Positions 50,551 through 58,296 of a stretch of 64,000 bases of DNA are shown here, one piece after another (position 1 is the stretch's first letter; each line of letters begins with the position of its first letter). A program made the position numbers and the translations under genes. The notes below the pieces were generated by a model. That model was not told where the DNA came from. It worked only from the letters and a program-made list of their open reading frames with translations, and searched no databases. The stretch is from the NCBI GenBank assembly GCA_017505705.1, contig JAFVOS010000011.1, positions 171,449-235,448 of the forward strand. Reading direction: 5' to 3'. This DNA is from Alphaproteobacteria bacterium (lineage in GTDB: Bacteria > Pseudomonadota > Alphaproteobacteria > Rs-D84).

Positions 50551-51321
50551 TTAAGCACTTTTCAAGATATTTTCAATGTTTTGCAATGCGTTCCATACAT
50601 CACGTTTGGCTGCTGGTTTTAAAATCAGATAATTTGGATGGAAAATAGGCATCACAACAGTTCCACTTTCCAGTGTCACAGGTACCCCATGACTGCGTCC
50701 CAGATTAATGTTAGCCAACGCTGCTGCTGGCATGGTCCCCAGCGTCAGAATTGCACGTGGCTTCAATAATTCTAATGCTCGATTAAAGAAAGGACGCGCC
50801 AATTCCAATTCTTGTTCAGATGGTGTTCGGCCGCCTGGGGTTCGCCAAAACAGCATTGGAATAATTGAAACACAATCACGTGACATATTTATTGCGGCCA
50901 GCATCTTATCCATCAATTCGCCATTTGCCCCGGTTAAGATTTGTCCGCATGCATCATCGTCTGCACTGGGGATGTCTGTGACAATAACCAAACCATTTGG
51001 ATTTTGTGCGATATGCATTGATACGACGTTCGTTGCCACCGATCTTAGCGGGTGATTAAATTCTGCAATCATACGATTCAGCGCATATATGTCATTTGGT
51101 CGAACCGCCATTGCATTTGCTGTTTCGACAGACATTGGACTGACAGGGGCAATTGGTGGCACAACACATGTAGATGTTCGTACATTATCACCGTTATTTG
51201 TTGTTGTTTGTGCTTGGGGTGCGATCTGCTTGTTTGTGACGCCACTGCGAACCAGTGGGGTGTCGGACAATTCCCATTTTACACCGGCCATAATTAAATC
51301 TCGCAATGCGCTGTATCCCAT
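50551..51321 (-). CDS. Uracil-DNA-glycosylase-superfamily protein (divergent family 4 type)
   Basis: A 256-residue protein resembling the type 4 uracil-DNA glycosylases of alphaproteobacteria. RTPSEQELELARPFFNRALELLKPRAILTLGTMPA and the C-terminal PIFHPNYLILKPAAKRDVWNALQ are strong matches. The N-terminal active-site motif, normally GE-x-PG, is replaced by TDIPS (VTDIPSADDDACGQIL), and the CxxC pair that binds the Fe-S cluster in thermophilic members is absent, so catalysis is uncertain. I chose ATG 51321 with AAGGA nine bases ahead; a longer frame from 51375 is less likely. It precedes infC by 43 bases. Confidence 0.78.
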   Translation of the reverse strand: MGYSALRDLIMAGVKWELSDTPLVRSGVTNKQIAPQAQTTTNNGDNVRTSTCVVPPIAPVSPMSVETANAMAVRPNDIYALNRMIAEFNHPLRSVATNVVSMHIAQNPNGLVIVTDIPSADDDACGQILTGANGELMDKMLAAINMSRDCVSIIPMLFWRTPGGRTPSEQELELARPFFNRALELLKPRAILTLGTMPAAALANINLGRSHGVPVTLESGTVVMPIFHPNYLILKPAAKRDVWNALQNIENILKSA

Positions 51322-51398
51322 ATTTGTTTTTCCTTGATTTTTCATAACTTTGTTTGTAGAATAGAACACGAGCAACAGAAACTCAAGGGAGTATTTTC

Positions 51399-51815
51399 AT
51401 GAAAATCAAAAACTTTGCTATCTTGGCTGGTGTTGCAGGCTTGTTGGCCGCATGTGGCGGTTCCAGCATCGTTGAACCAGCTGATTTAAACGAACAACGT
51501 GTATTTTTTGCGTTCAATTCTTCTGAAATTTCCGAAGATGCGAAAAACAACCTGTTGGGCCAGGCGTTGTATATGAAAAACCACGAAGATGTTAAAATCC
51601 AGATTGCTGGTAATTGCGACGAACGTGGTTCCACAGAATACAACTTGGCACTGGGTGCAAAACGTGCAAACGCAGCCAAAGAAGTTATCGTAAATGACGG
51701 TGTATGTGCAAAACGTATTTCCACTATTTCTTATGGTAAAGAACGCCCATTGGTTCAGGGTACCGGCGAAGAAGCATGGAAATGGAATCGTAACGCAACA
51801 ACAACAGTTAAATAA
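51399..51815 (+). CDS. pal: Pal-like OmpA-family lipoprotein
   Basis: A 138-residue peptidoglycan-associated lipoprotein. The signal ends with lipobox LLAAC (Cys19) and is followed by a short linker. The OmpA domain has FFAFNSSEISEDAKNNL, IAGNCDERGSTEYNLALGAKRA and ISYGKERP, the peptidoglycan-binding residues being Asp and Arg of DERGSTEYN. In other genomes it belongs to tolQRAB-pal; none of those genes is adjacent. GGGAG precedes the start. Confidence 0.9.
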   Translation: MKIKNFAILAGVAGLLAACGGSSIVEPADLNEQRVFFAFNSSEISEDAKNNLLGQALYMKNHEDVKIQIAGNCDERGSTEYNLALGAKRANAAKEVIVNDGVCAKRISTISYGKERPLVQGTGEEAWKWNRNATTTVK

Positions 51816-51830
51816 TTTAATTGTTATTGA

Positions 51831-51863
51831 AAAAAAAACCGCCGATTGGCGGTTTTTTTATTA
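51831..51863. terminator. Bidirectional terminator between pal and rpsO
   Basis: AACCGCC-gatt-GGCGGTT at 51837-51854 with an A-run of eight and T-run of seven. The rpsO stop overlaps its edge. Confidence 0.88.
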
Positions 51864-52133
51864 TTTACGCAGACCTAATTTTTTAATCAGTTCTTCGTAT
51901 TCAGCAACATCATGTTTCTTGATGTATGCCAACAATTTTTTACGACGGTTAACCATCAACAACAAACCACGTTTAGAATGATTGTCTTTGTGATTAGCCT
52001 TCATGTGTTCTGTTAAATTGCGAATGCGCAATGTTAAACCAGCAACCTGGGCTGCTGCAGAACCACCATTGTCTTTTTCTGTTGTTTTAAAATTTGCCAC
52101 AACTTCGGCAATTTGTTCTTTTGTTACGGACAT
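51861..52133 (-). CDS. rpsO: 30S ribosomal protein S15
   Basis: A 90-residue protein starting MSVTKEQIAEVVANF and containing HSKRGLLLMVNRRKKLLAYIKK, the S15 signature. ATG 52133 is chosen because AAGGAAA lies ahead and the family begins here; the frame upstream is an artefact. It is the last gene of xseB-mutS-truB-rpsO; pnp, its usual partner, lies 30 kb away. Confidence 0.97.
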   Translation of the reverse strand: MSVTKEQIAEVVANFKTTEKDNGGSAAAQVAGLTLRIRNLTEHMKANHKDNHSKRGLLLMVNRRKKLLAYIKKHDVAEYEELIKKLGLRK

Positions 52134-52149
52134 TGTATTTTTCCTTTGT

Positions 52150-53022
52150 TTATATTGTTCGTTTTGGGCACAATTTTCCATCTATGACCATGCCAATTCC
52201 AATGAAAGTATCACCAGAATAAACACGTCGCAGACCATCTGCACCCGTTGTCACGACAAACCCGCCGTTTTTATAGAATTGGGCCGCTTTGCCGTCCAGA
52301 TTCACAACCGGAATGTCCCCCAGTCCTGAATCAATTGGTTCCAAGTATTTCTTGAAATCGCCACCATTATTAACCAGATTTTCCAAAAAATCAAGTTTTA
52401 CCGCATTTTTTATTGTAAAACCATTGGTTTGTGTCCGACGAATCATATCAACAGTTGCCAATGTGTCACACATTTTTGCGATATCACGTGCGATGCTGCG
52501 CACATATGTACCCCGGCTGCACAGTACACGAAAATCCCATGAATCATTGCGTACACCCAGAAATTCCAGTTCAAAAATCTCGACAGGGCGGGGCGGAATA
52601 TCAATACTTTTCCCATGTCGTGCGGCATCATATGCCCGAACACCATCAACGTGTACCGCCGAATAAATAGGTGGTGTCTGCATTGTTTTGCCAACCAGCT
52701 TTGGTATCACCGATTTTACCATTTCAACTGTTGGCACAATGTTATTACGTGTAATTTCACGTCCTGTTATATCCAGTGTATCCGTTTCAAACCCAAATTG
52801 ACACGAAAAGAAATATTCTTTTTTATTAGAATTCACTTCTTCGATAAACGGTATCATTTTAGTTGCGCCACCAATTGCAATTGGCAAAACGCCAGATGCC
52901 ATTGGGTCCAGCGTACCGATGTGCCCAAATTTTTTAGTTTCGAACATGCGTGCCACGCGGCCACCCGCAGTTCTGGAAAAAATACCGCTGTCTTTATCTA
53001 AGATAATAAATCCATCTGCCAT
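52150..53022 (-). CDS. truB: tRNA pseudouridine55 synthase
   Basis: Makes pseudouridine 55 in the T-loop of tRNAs, 290 residues. The catalytic aspartate is in HIGTLDPMASGVLPIAIG near residue 37, with YFFSCQFGFETDTLDITG and CSRGTYVRSIARD further on. The start ATG 53022 lies two bases after the mutS stop, and GRVARMFETKKFGHIG follows as in the family. A longer frame at 53076 lies within mutS. Confidence 0.95.
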   Translation of the reverse strand: MADGFIILDKDSGIFSRTAGGRVARMFETKKFGHIGTLDPMASGVLPIAIGGATKMIPFIEEVNSNKKEYFFSCQFGFETDTLDITGREITRNNIVPTVEMVKSVIPKLVGKTMQTPPIYSAVHVDGVRAYDAARHGKSIDIPPRPVEIFELEFLGVRNDSWDFRVLCSRGTYVRSIARDIAKMCDTLATVDMIRRTQTNGFTIKNAVKLDFLENLVNNGGDFKKYLEPIDSGLGDIPVVNLDGKAAQFYKNGGFVVTTGADGLRRVYSGDTFIGIGMVIDGKLCPKRTI

Positions 53023-53024
53023 AC

Positions 53025-55544
53025 TTATTCCCCGAATAAATTTAACTGTGATCGTCCTGGTGCTGACACAATGCAATGTTTTTTGTTTTCATCAGATACT
53101 TTTGGTTTTGTTTGATTTGTTGTTTCATGTGATTCCAGTGACTGTAAAACACTTTCCGCACGTGCAACCACAGATTGTGGCATCCCTGCCATACGTGCAA
53201 CATGTATCCCATATGAACGATTTGCGACCCCTGGGACAATTTTATGCATAAATATAATTTCATCGTTATGTTCACGCACATCGATTGTCAGACAAGAAAC
53301 ATTTGCCAGTTTTCCATCGGATACCAGCTGTGTCAACTCGTGATAATGTGTTGCGAACAGTGTTCGTGGTTGTAAATCATTAAGAAATTCCAGAACAGCT
53401 TGGGCGATTGCCATACCGTCATATGTTGCTGTGCCACGACCAATTTCATCAAAAATTATAAATGATTTAGATGTTGCACGATTAAGAATATTCGCCGTTT
53501 CTGCCATTTCGACCATAAAAGTAGATTGTCCCGCCGCCAGGTTGTCTGATGCGCCCACACGACTGAACAACTGGTCGCATATACCAATTGTTGCACGTGT
53601 CGCAGGCACAAAAGATCCCAAATGTGCCAGCACAACAATAATTGCATTTTGGCGCAAATATGTTGATTTACCAGCCATGTTTGGCCCCGTCAGCAGCGCA
53701 ATTGCACGTGCATTCAAATTACAGTCATTTTTTACAAAATTATCACCATGTGAACGCAAAACAGATTCAATTACTGGGTGCCGTCCACCAACAACATCAA
53801 AAGCACAATCTTGTGTAATTAATGGGCATGTCCATTCGTACATTGATGCGCAATCAGACAAAGAACACCAAACGTCTGCATCGGCCAACAAATCAGCGGT
53901 TGCCAGCAAATCATCTGCACAACAACGAATGTCTGAAATTAATGAATTTATAATTTCAGATTCCAATCCTGCGGCTTTTTCTGCTGCGCTGCGCACATCG
54001 TTATCAAGATCAATTAATCGTGCCGTTGTAAATCGCATGTTTCCAGCCATTGTCTGTCGATGTATAAACCCAGAATCTGGTTTCAGCATAATATCTGACT
54101 TTGAACTGGGTACTTCTATGAAATAACCCAGAATATTATTATATTTGATTTTTAAAGTATTAATCCCAGTTGCACTCACGTATTCTGATTGCAGTGCCGC
54201 AATTGTTTCCTTGGCGCCTGTTGCCAAGCGTCGCATTGCATCCAGTCCACCATCAAATCCATCACGAATTACATTCCCATCACGAAAGAATGTTGGCAAT
54301 TGGTCGGCCAGTGCATTGCGCAATCTTATCCCCAGTTCATCATGTGTTTTAATTTCTGCAAACCTTGCACCCATTCTGTCATCCAGTCGGCCAGCCATCA
54401 TTTTTGCATTTGGTAATGAATCAATAAATTCTGAAATGTTGCGCATATCACGTGGCGTGCCACGACCAGATAACAATCTGGACAGGCAACGTCCAACATC
54501 TGGAACCGCTGACAAAATTCGTTGCAAAGAAGACAGGATATCTGGGTTTGACACCAGATGTGCCACATGTAATTGTCGGGTACGAATCTCGTCAATGTCA
54601 GCAGACAAAGAACGTAAATACCCACGCAGTTTTCGTGCACCCGCCGCTGTTTTTGTCATGTCAAGTACATCAATCAGGGACATTCCGCCATCGTTTATTG
54701 GTGCGTCAATTTCAAGACTTTTCCATGTTGCAGAATCAATCAACAACTGTGCACCAGATTTAAACATATGTGGTGTACGAAATGTTATTGATGCGTCACG
54801 TTGTGTATTAAATAAATATCCGGCCAACAGGCATATTGCGTTGTCTATATTGGTTGATATTGCATCCATTTTTACAACGCCACCAAAAACACGTGAAACA
54901 ATCTGGTCGATATCTGTTCTGTGGTACAGTTTTTCAAAAACAGCTGTTGTTTTAAATATATCTCGTATTTGTGCGACTTTGTTGTGTTCTGCAAAACGTG
55001 CAGGATAAATAATCTCAGCTGGATTCAACCTGACCATATCATCGATAATATCTGATGTTTTTCCAATAAAAAACTCACCAGTCGATATATCGCATCCAGC
55101 AATATCAAATTCGTCATTGTCCATCGGTATAACAGATACCAAGAAATTAGAATTTTTGGGTGTTAACAAATTTTCATCGGTCAGTGTTCCTGGTGTTAAA
55201 ACACGTACAACTTTGCGTTCTATAAATTTGTGTCCACGTGCTTTTGCTTCTGCTGGGGTTTCCATTTGTTCGACCAGTGCAACAGAAAAACCACTGCGCA
55301 CCAAACGTCCGAAATAGTTGTCTGCGGCATGCCATGGTATCCCGCACATAGGAATTGAATCACCATCACCGTCTGTGCCACGTGCTGTTAATACCAATCC
55401 CAGATTAGAACTGATTGTCTTTGCATCTTCAAAGAAAGATTCATAAAAATCCCCCAAACGAAACATCAACAGTGCGTCTGGGTTTTCCGCCTTGATATCA
55501 ACATACTGTTGCATAACCGGCGTCAGTTTGCTTTTTTCTGCCAC
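53025..55544 (-). CDS. mutS: DNA mismatch repair protein MutS
   Basis: Mismatch-recognition ATPase, 839 residues. The N-terminal mismatch-binding domain has FRLGDFYESFFEDA (the Phe-x-Glu motif F34-Y-E36 in the usual place), and the C-terminal ATPase has GPNMAGKSTYLRQ near residue 615 and TLFATHYHELTQL near 725. It overlaps nothing but lies two bases from truB and 17 bases after xseB. A 287-residue frame on the opposite strand is a shadow. Confidence 0.97.
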   Translation of the reverse strand: MAEKSKLTPVMQQYVDIKAENPDALLMFRLGDFYESFFEDAKTISSNLGLVLTARGTDGDGDSIPMCGIPWHAADNYFGRLVRSGFSVALVEQMETPAEAKARGHKFIERKVVRVLTPGTLTDENLLTPKNSNFLVSVIPMDNDEFDIAGCDISTGEFFIGKTSDIIDDMVRLNPAEIIYPARFAEHNKVAQIRDIFKTTAVFEKLYHRTDIDQIVSRVFGGVVKMDAISTNIDNAICLLAGYLFNTQRDASITFRTPHMFKSGAQLLIDSATWKSLEIDAPINDGGMSLIDVLDMTKTAAGARKLRGYLRSLSADIDEIRTRQLHVAHLVSNPDILSSLQRILSAVPDVGRCLSRLLSGRGTPRDMRNISEFIDSLPNAKMMAGRLDDRMGARFAEIKTHDELGIRLRNALADQLPTFFRDGNVIRDGFDGGLDAMRRLATGAKETIAALQSEYVSATGINTLKIKYNNILGYFIEVPSSKSDIMLKPDSGFIHRQTMAGNMRFTTARLIDLDNDVRSAAEKAAGLESEIINSLISDIRCCADDLLATADLLADADVWCSLSDCASMYEWTCPLITQDCAFDVVGGRHPVIESVLRSHGDNFVKNDCNLNARAIALLTGPNMAGKSTYLRQNAIIVVLAHLGSFVPATRATIGICDQLFSRVGASDNLAAGQSTFMVEMAETANILNRATSKSFIIFDEIGRGTATYDGMAIAQAVLEFLNDLQPRTLFATHYHELTQLVSDGKLANVSCLTIDVREHNDEIIFMHKIVPGVANRSYGIHVARMAGMPQSVVARAESVLQSLESHETTNQTKPKVSDENKKHCIVSAPGRSQLNLFGE

Positions 55545-55561
55545 AACAAAACCTGTTTTAC

Positions 55562-55759
55562 TTATTGATTGCTAACTTTTAATGTTTCGATTTTTAATTC
55601 TGCTTCTTTCAACAGTTGTTCACAATACGCTTTTAATTTTACGCCTTGTTCATATGCCGCAACAGAATCTGCCAGTGGTAATTCACCAGATTCCATTTTT
55701 TTTACCAGATCCATTAATTGCTTATAAGCTTCTTCGAATGATAATTTATTTTCTTCCAT
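55562..55759 (-). CDS. xseB: Exonuclease VII small subunit
   Basis: A 65-residue helical protein, MEENKLSFEEAYKQLMDLVKKMESGELPLADSV with EQGVKLKAYCEQLLKEAELKIE, typical of XseB. It pairs with XseA to degrade single-stranded DNA; xseA is not in this window. ATG 55759 is chosen with AGGGG ahead; the frame extends to 55795 without protein-like sequence. It starts the xseB-mutS-truB-rpsO group. Confidence 0.92.
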   Translation of the reverse strand: MEENKLSFEEAYKQLMDLVKKMESGELPLADSVAAYEQGVKLKAYCEQLLKEAELKIETLKVSNQ

Positions 55760-55815
55760 AAGGTACCCCTGTTGTATACAAGAAATACCATACAAAAACC
55801 TGTATGAATTTGCAA

Positions 55816-55845
55816 ATAAAAATCCGGCATAAAAGCCGGAATTTT
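55816..55845 (-). terminator. Terminator of the TPR protein gene
   Basis: On the minus strand TTCCGGC-ttttat-GCCGGATTTTT, a seven-bp stem followed by T-run, 25 bases past the stop of the TPR gene. Confidence 0.7.
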
Positions 55846-55864
55846 AATTTTTTTCTTAATGTAA

Positions 55865-56860
55865 TTACATCAAGTTTGTATTCAAATCTGCCAACAGTGT
55901 ATCCAAACGTTCAACTGTTTCTGCATCGCCCAATGCCGCCCCAATTGTACGGGCAGATTCCAAATCAGCACGTGCCTTGTCCATGTGGCCCAAACTTACA
56001 TTCAATGCAGCAGACTTTTCAAAGTAAGTCATTGCACGTGTAGACAGGCTTTCACGTTCTGCCATCGACGTTGCACCTTGGATTTGTTCAGAAATTACAC
56101 GAACTGCAGAAGAATAGTCATTAATTGCTTCTGCGTAATTTCCCAGGGCTGTATACGCTTCTGCACGTTCTGCATAAACGGTTGGGTTTACAATTCCTTC
56201 TGGTCTGGCCAAAGAATTTGTATAGTCTGCAATTGCGCCTTCCCAATTCTTTAACCACAGATTCAGCTGACCACGCTTTGCATACAAATCACGCAGTTGC
56301 AGAATAGGTGTTGGTTTTTGTGCATTCGATGCCATAGAATTGTTAATGTCATTTAACGCAGCGTTATAATCTTCTAATCTTGTGTTCAACAGTGCACGAT
56401 CATAATACGCAACAGCGTTTTGTGAATCTTGTTCCAAAGCGGTATTGAAATCATCCATTGCTTTGCGATAATCGCCGGCCTGCATATATGCTTCGCCACG
56501 CAGAATGTATGTATCAACAGATGCATTTTCGCTGTCGATTGCAGTTGTTAAATCAACAATTGCGTCATCAATATTACCGGCCAACAATTTTGTTTTGCCA
56601 TTTTCATAATAATCAGATGCTTGCAATAACGCTTCTTCTGTCACATCTGTGTTGGTTGGTGTGTAAATAGCATTATGGCTGCGGCCTAAGATATAAAAAG
56701 TTGCAGCGATAAAGAACAAAATTATAAACCAATACACATAAATCGACAAAGACCATGGATTGACACATGGTTTAGATTTTGTGACCTTAACCGCAGGTTT
56801 AGCCTTAACAACCGGGGCTTTTTTTAAATTTTTTGTCTTTTTAACAGGTGCTTTTTTCAT
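55865..56860 (-). CDS. TPR repeat membrane protein
   Basis: A 331-residue protein with a Lys-rich cytoplasmic tail (MKKAPVKKTKNLKKAPVVKAKP), one membrane helix at about 42-62 and a periplasmic tetratricopeptide array beginning near residue 80 (LLAGNIDDAIVDLTTAID, YRKAMDDFNTALEQDSQNAVAYYDRALL, and more). The role is unknown; a partner-binding scaffold is likely. It follows rluB by 27 bases on the same strand. GGGAGA precedes the ATG. Confidence 0.85.
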   Translation of the reverse strand: MKKAPVKKTKNLKKAPVVKAKPAVKVTKSKPCVNPWSLSIYVYWFIILFFIAATFYILGRSHNAIYTPTNTDVTEEALLQASDYYENGKTKLLAGNIDDAIVDLTTAIDSENASVDTYILRGEAYMQAGDYRKAMDDFNTALEQDSQNAVAYYDRALLNTRLEDYNAALNDINNSMASNAQKPTPILQLRDLYAKRGQLNLWLKNWEGAIADYTNSLARPEGIVNPTVYAERAEAYTALGNYAEAINDYSSAVRVISEQIQGATSMAERESLSTRAMTYFEKSAALNVSLGHMDKARADLESARTIGAALGDAETVERLDTLLADLNTNLM

Positions 56861-56887
56861 ATAAATCTCCCTTCCGTTAATTGAATA

Positions 56888-57583
56888 TTAGAGAGTTTTT
56901 AACATTTCGTCAATTGTTTTCTGTGAAATTTTCATAATTTGTCCGGGGGTTAAATTTCCCAGGGATATCTTGCCATAATTTATTCTGTGCAATTTTTTTA
57001 CGGGGCACCCACATGCACGCATCACAATGCGGATTTCATTCTTTTTTCCCTCTGTAATTTCGATGCGTAAAACCCCATGTTCTTGTTCGGTTATTTTCAT
57101 TGGTGCATATTTTATTCCATCAACGACCATTCCCCGACGTGCTAAATCCAGTTTGTCGCATTTTCCGCCAACATGGGCGACATAAACACGTGGTATATGC
57201 GACGATGGCAATGTCAGTTTTCGTGCCAAATCCCCATCGTTTGTTAATAATAATAACCCAGTTGTCTTAAAATCCAGTCTGCCCACATATTTCAAATGGT
57301 GGTATTTTTTTGGCAACACATCATAAATCGTTTTTCGACCATTGGGATCAGATTTGGTTGTCATTGTGTTAATCGGTTTGTAAAACGCATACAGTTCTGT
57401 TTTATCAGACAATGAAATTTGTTTTCCATTAACCGTCACAACATCTGCGTCGGATACAAAGTTAACAGGACTATCAATTATATTTCCATTAATTGCAACC
57501 GCACCATCTGCAATTAATTTTTCAGCCCCCCGGCGTGACGCCACCCCACAATCAGATAAAAATTTAGCAATACGTACCGACAT
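56888..57583 (-). CDS. rRNA pseudouridine synthase (RluB/RsuA family)
   Basis: A 231-residue protein with an N-terminal S4 RNA-binding domain (RIAKFLSDCGVASRRGAEKLIADGAV) and a pseudouridine synthase domain with the catalytic aspartate in VGRLDFKTTGLLLLTNDG near residue 104. The short linker and the RIV-MRACGCPVKKLHRINYG phrase fit RluB or RsuA of 23S or 16S rRNA; which is uncertain. It follows rsmE by four bases. Confidence 0.92.
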   Translation of the reverse strand: MSVRIAKFLSDCGVASRRGAEKLIADGAVAINGNIIDSPVNFVSDADVVTVNGKQISLSDKTELYAFYKPINTMTTKSDPNGRKTIYDVLPKKYHHLKYVGRLDFKTTGLLLLTNDGDLARKLTLPSSHIPRVYVAHVGGKCDKLDLARRGMVVDGIKYAPMKITEQEHGVLRIEITEGKKNEIRIVMRACGCPVKKLHRINYGKISLGNLTPGQIMKISQKTIDEMLKTL

Positions 57584-57587
57584 GTTT

Positions 57588-58241
57588 TTATTTTATTATT
57601 TTGCTTAATGCCACGATTGCGGCTGTTTCTGCCCGTAATATAGTTTTTCCCAGTCCGATTCCACGTGCCCCAGCCTTGTCCAGTGCAGAAAATTCTTCGT
57701 CGGAAAAACCGCCTTCTGGACCAATCAGTACTGCGCTGGTATCAAAGTTATCAGATGTATCTGCGCCATACGCTGCCCGTTCATCTGCGAACACAATATT
57801 TGATAAATCCAGTTCATTAATTTTAACAGGTTTTAAAATTTCTGGTACAGAATTGCGATTTGATTGTTCGGCTGCTTCAACGGCAATTTTTTGCATACGA
57901 TCCCAGTTTATATGGTGTGCAACTGTACGTGCTGTTATAACAGGAATCAATCGTGCAACCCCCATTTGTGTTGCCATATTTATTAAATCATCTGTGTGTT
58001 TAATTGGTGCAAACATCAGTGTTATGTTATTCGAAGGGTCGTTGTGTGACGTCTGGTCGCCGATAATTAAGTTTTTATTGTCGTCATCCAGGGTTGCGTT
58101 GTATTCAACACCGCCCCCAAACACCAAACATTTGTCTGTGCGCATAACACGTGTCAAATAGTGCACCATTTCACGTTCCAATGGTATTTTAATACCTGGT
58201 GCGATATTTTTATCTATAAAAATTCTTGGAATATTTTTCAT
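57588..58241 (-). CDS. rsmE: 16S rRNA (uracil1498-N3)-methyltransferase
   Basis: SPOUT-fold methyltransferase, 217 residues, acting on U1498 in 16S rRNA. The knot motif LIGPEGGFSDEEF near residue 173 and LGKTILRAETAAI near 200 are diagnostic. It starts MKNIPRIFIDKNIAPG. It is the first gene of rsmE-rluB-TPR protein and diverges from virD4 with a 55-base gap. Confidence 0.95.
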   Translation of the reverse strand: MKNIPRIFIDKNIAPGIKIPLEREMVHYLTRVMRTDKCLVFGGGVEYNATLDDDNKNLIIGDQTSHNDPSNNITLMFAPIKHTDDLINMATQMGVARLIPVITARTVAHHINWDRMQKIAVEAAEQSNRNSVPEILKPVKINELDLSNIVFADERAAYGADTSDNFDTSAVLIGPEGGFSDEEFSALDKAGARGIGLGKTILRAETAAIVALSKIIK

Positions 58242-58281
58242 AAAATTATATTTCCTGATTTATCCGAATGTATTTTTCTGA

Positions 58282-58287
58282 TATAAT
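58282..58287 (+). promoter_or_regulatory. -10 element of virD4
   Basis: Perfect TATAAT nine bases before the ATG. A recognisable -35 is weak (TTTATC at about 58259). The transcription start would be within about three bases of the ATG. Confidence 0.45.
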
Positions 58288-58296
58288 CATATCACA

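Noticed and set aside
54145-55008. Long open frame (287 codons) on the plus strand opposite mutS
   Set aside because: Wholly inside mutS, whose domains are clear; the translated sequence has no motif and no ribosome binding site.
57601-58161. 186-codon plus-strand frame opposite rsmE
   Set aside because: Shadow of the recognisable rsmE gene.
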